From Paenibacillaceae bacterium (lineage in GTDB: Bacteria > Bacillota > Bacilli > Paenibacillales > CANHGK01), in NCBI GenBank assembly GCA_947460235.1, contig CANHGK010000001.1, positions 1 through 64,000 on the forward strand: a stretch of DNA of 64,000 bases, read 5' to 3'. A program made the translations under genes and the position numbers. The notes under the pieces are model-generated. The model was given only the letters and a program-made list of their open reading frames with translations. It had not been told where the DNA came from and did no database searches. Below, one piece after another: positions 62,821 to 64,000 of the stretch. Position 1 is the first letter of the stretch, and each line of letters opens with the position of its first letter.

Positions 62821-63453
62821 TTATGATTGTGCACTTACAGCTGTTGTCGATGTTTTTGTAGGTTTCAATGCTTTTAGTTGATCAATACGCGCTTTTAATG
62901 CCGCTAGTTCTTCTTCTTCTAACTCTGCATTAAATTGCTTTTCAATTGCTTGATACAATTTCAACGCTGCTTTAATGTCACCACTTTTTGCATGGGCTTC
63001 TGCCAACAAACTCATTACATTTTGTTTGATCAACTCGCTGGATGCGGTTAAGCGATCTAAGTAATATTGCGCATGAGTTTTAATATGATCTATTGGTGCA
63101 TCTACTGCTTGTAACATCGCGGACATCAATTCAGCCCAATCTTGAACAAACACTTCCAGCGATGTTTCTGGTTGAATTTGTTCATCGAATTCACGTAATG
63201 ATTTCGTTTTTGGTTGTCCTTGTAATTTCTCACCTATGGATACCCAAGCCAAATCCCATGCATGAATTGCATCTGTTGCATAGTTTTTGTTAGCCGCTGC
63301 ATATCCGCGTTCAATATTACGGAATAAAGTTTTCCAATCGTCAGGAATTTTCGCTAAATTGTTGAGCTGATCCTGCGACAAATTCACGCAACATACTTTG
63401 AATTTTTTCCCGCTACCACAAGGGCATGCTTCGTTACGCCCAATTTTAGTCAT
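62821..63453 (-). CDS. SEC-C motif protein with helical repeat tail
   Basis: 210 residues from ATG 63453, which begins the protein with the Zn-binding SEC-C motif (MTKIGRNEACPCGSGKKFKV, then CC; the CxCx8CC pattern). The frame open to 63579 has no site. The remainder is all-helical (IERGYAAANKNYATDAIHAW; MSLLAEAHAKSGDIKAALKL, then YQAIEKQF), TPR-like. SEC-C motifs occur at the end of SecA, where they bind SecB and zinc, and in many small proteins of unknown role. The start overlaps the end of the upstream AT-hook-like gene by 8 nt, so translation is coupled. Confidence 0.8.
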   Translation of the reverse strand: MTKIGRNEACPCGSGKKFKVCCVNLSQDQLNNLAKIPDDWKTLFRNIERGYAAANKNYATDAIHAWDLAWVSIGEKLQGQPKTKSLREFDEQIQPETSLEVFVQDWAELMSAMLQAVDAPIDHIKTHAQYYLDRLTASSELIKQNVMSLLAEAHAKSGDIKAALKLYQAIEKQFNAELEEEELAALKARIDQLKALKPTKTSTTAVSAQS

Positions 63454-64000
63454 TTGATGGTTCCCCCAATGGCTTCGCACGTCGACCCGGTTTGTTTTTA
63501 GAAACTTCAGGTTCAACCAGTGCAGTTTCTTGTATGAGTTCTTGTAATGATTCACTGGATACTTTCTTCGGTCTTCCACGTTTTGGCTTTAATGGCGTTT
63601 CTTCCTCGAGGACCGTAATTTCTGCTTTTATCTCATCATCCGTTATCGGAACGGATGTATTAATTTCAGCAATTAAGTCTTCGAGATCCATACCTTTTTT
63701 CTTAGGACGACTCGTTTTGCGTTTTGGAACTACTTCTACGATATCATGTATCGGATCATTTTCAACTATTGGTTCTGCTATTGGTTCTGCTATTGGTTCT
63801 GCTATTGGTTCTGCTATTGGTTCTGCTATTGGTTCTGCTATTGGTTCTGCTACTGGTTCTACTATTGGTTCCTCAATTGGGCTGTCCACAGGATCCATAG
63901 TTTGTTCCATAGCTTGTTCCACAGTTGTTTCTTCAGTCATCGATTCGCTTGATTCGTCCAACAATTCAATATCAGGATTTTTCGGAATTGGTAATGCCGA
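63446..64000 (-). CDS. AEPI-repeat, AT-hook-like protein, partial at its 5' end
   Basis: The frame is open to the window edge, so the N-terminus is missing; 184 residues are visible. After an acidic stretch comes a run of AEPI tetrapeptides (about seven, preceded by EEPIVEPV) and then a basic C-terminal half with three Arg/Pro/Lys motifs: RKTSRPKKKG, KPKRGRPKK (a canonical AT-hook core) and NKPGRRAKP. AT-hooks bind the minor groove of A/T-rich DNA. It may be a DNA-associated or chromatin-like protein; low complexity makes family assignment unsafe. It overlaps the SEC-C gene by 8 nt. Confidence 0.65.
   Translation of the reverse strand, partial: SALPIPKNPDIELLDESSESMTEETTVEQAMEQTMDPVDSPIEEPIVEPVAEPIAEPIAEPIAEPIAEPIAEPIAEPIVENDPIHDIVEVVPKRKTSRPKKKGMDLEDLIAEINTSVPITDDEIKAEITVLEEETPLKPKRGRPKKVSSESLQELIQETALVEPEVSKNKPGRRAKPLGEPSND
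63771..63878 (-). repeat. 12-bp tandem repeat encoding AEPI
   Basis: Six perfect copies of GGTTCTGCTATT (63771-63842, + strand reading) and three degenerate ones to 63878. Unit length is a multiple of three, so copy-number change keeps the frame. Confidence 0.9.

Noticed and set aside
63771-63878. Tandem repeat as a possible CRISPR or plasmid iteron
   Set aside because: The 12-bp units are contiguous, in frame and encode AEPI; there are no spacers and no replication gene.
1-64000. rRNA, tRNA, CRISPR, insertion sequences, prophage or T-box/riboswitch leaders
   Set aside because: Looked for in all intergenic stretches; nothing with supporting structure or sequence was seen, including upstream of glnS and the nitrite/sulfite reductase gene.

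Overview
The window looks like chromosomal DNA of a moderately low-GC, endospore-forming member of the Bacillota (class Bacilli; the gene mix is of the Paenibacillus/Brevibacillus/Tumebacillus kind, but I cannot fix the family). The evidence is Gram-positive ribosome binding sites (AGGAGG types) on most genes, S-layer homology (SLH) proteins, probable spore-surface proteins with a sigma-K-like promoter, a collagen-like protein, a ComA-like regulator and uvrBA in Bacilli order. I see no rRNA, tRNA, CRISPR array, insertion sequence or prophage.

Layout. 1-8.4 kb: a spore-surface region. A collagen-like gene runs off the left edge and is divergent from an endospore-appendage-like (DUF3992/Ena-type) gene. 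Then come a decayed reading frame, a DUF1232 protein, a clostripain-family peptidase, a DUF4153 membrane protein and two cysteine-containing SPOCS-like proteins. 8.5-16.6 kb: a cohesin-like/SLH surface protein, a U32-family protein, a small membrane protein, a ferredoxin-type nitrite/sulfite reductase and an orphan membrane histidine kinase. 16.8-20 kb: a 94-residue orphan protein, a helically phased TTCGGT operator array, a ComA/NarL-type regulator and a convergent ComP-like kinase. 20-27 kb: a TauE permease, LplT and Aas (lysophospholipid recycling) behind a TetR regulator, divergent from an ABC exporter pair.

27-41 kb: a glucan and surface module. It holds a secreted GH31 enzyme with carbohydrate-binding modules and a LacI/cre-like operator, an orphan receiver, a 1,738-residue SLH adhesin with 354-bp tandem repeats, a SARP-type response regulator and a 7TMR-DISM hybrid kinase with two different kinase cores. 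41-48 kb: a carbonic anhydrase lipoprotein, two stand-alone CheB catalytic domains, a methyltransferase, and an overlapping vWA / PP2C / kinase operon of the TerY-P triad type. 48-51 kb: three secreted proteins (a VanY-like peptidase, an M23 peptidase and an unknown). 51-64 kb: glutaminyl-tRNA synthetase, two chemoreceptors, a small unknown protein, uvrA, uvrB, a ChaN/EreA-like protein, a SEC-C protein and an AEPI-repeat/AT-hook protein cut by the right edge.

The strongest leads are the TerY-P triad without ter genes, the appendage/collagen pair, the Aas-LplT set in a spore-former, the phased operator array, and a sensor module shared by a kinase (18-20 kb) and both chemoreceptors (53-56 kb). 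Start codons were chosen from ribosome binding sites wherever the longest frame lacked one; these choices are stated per gene.
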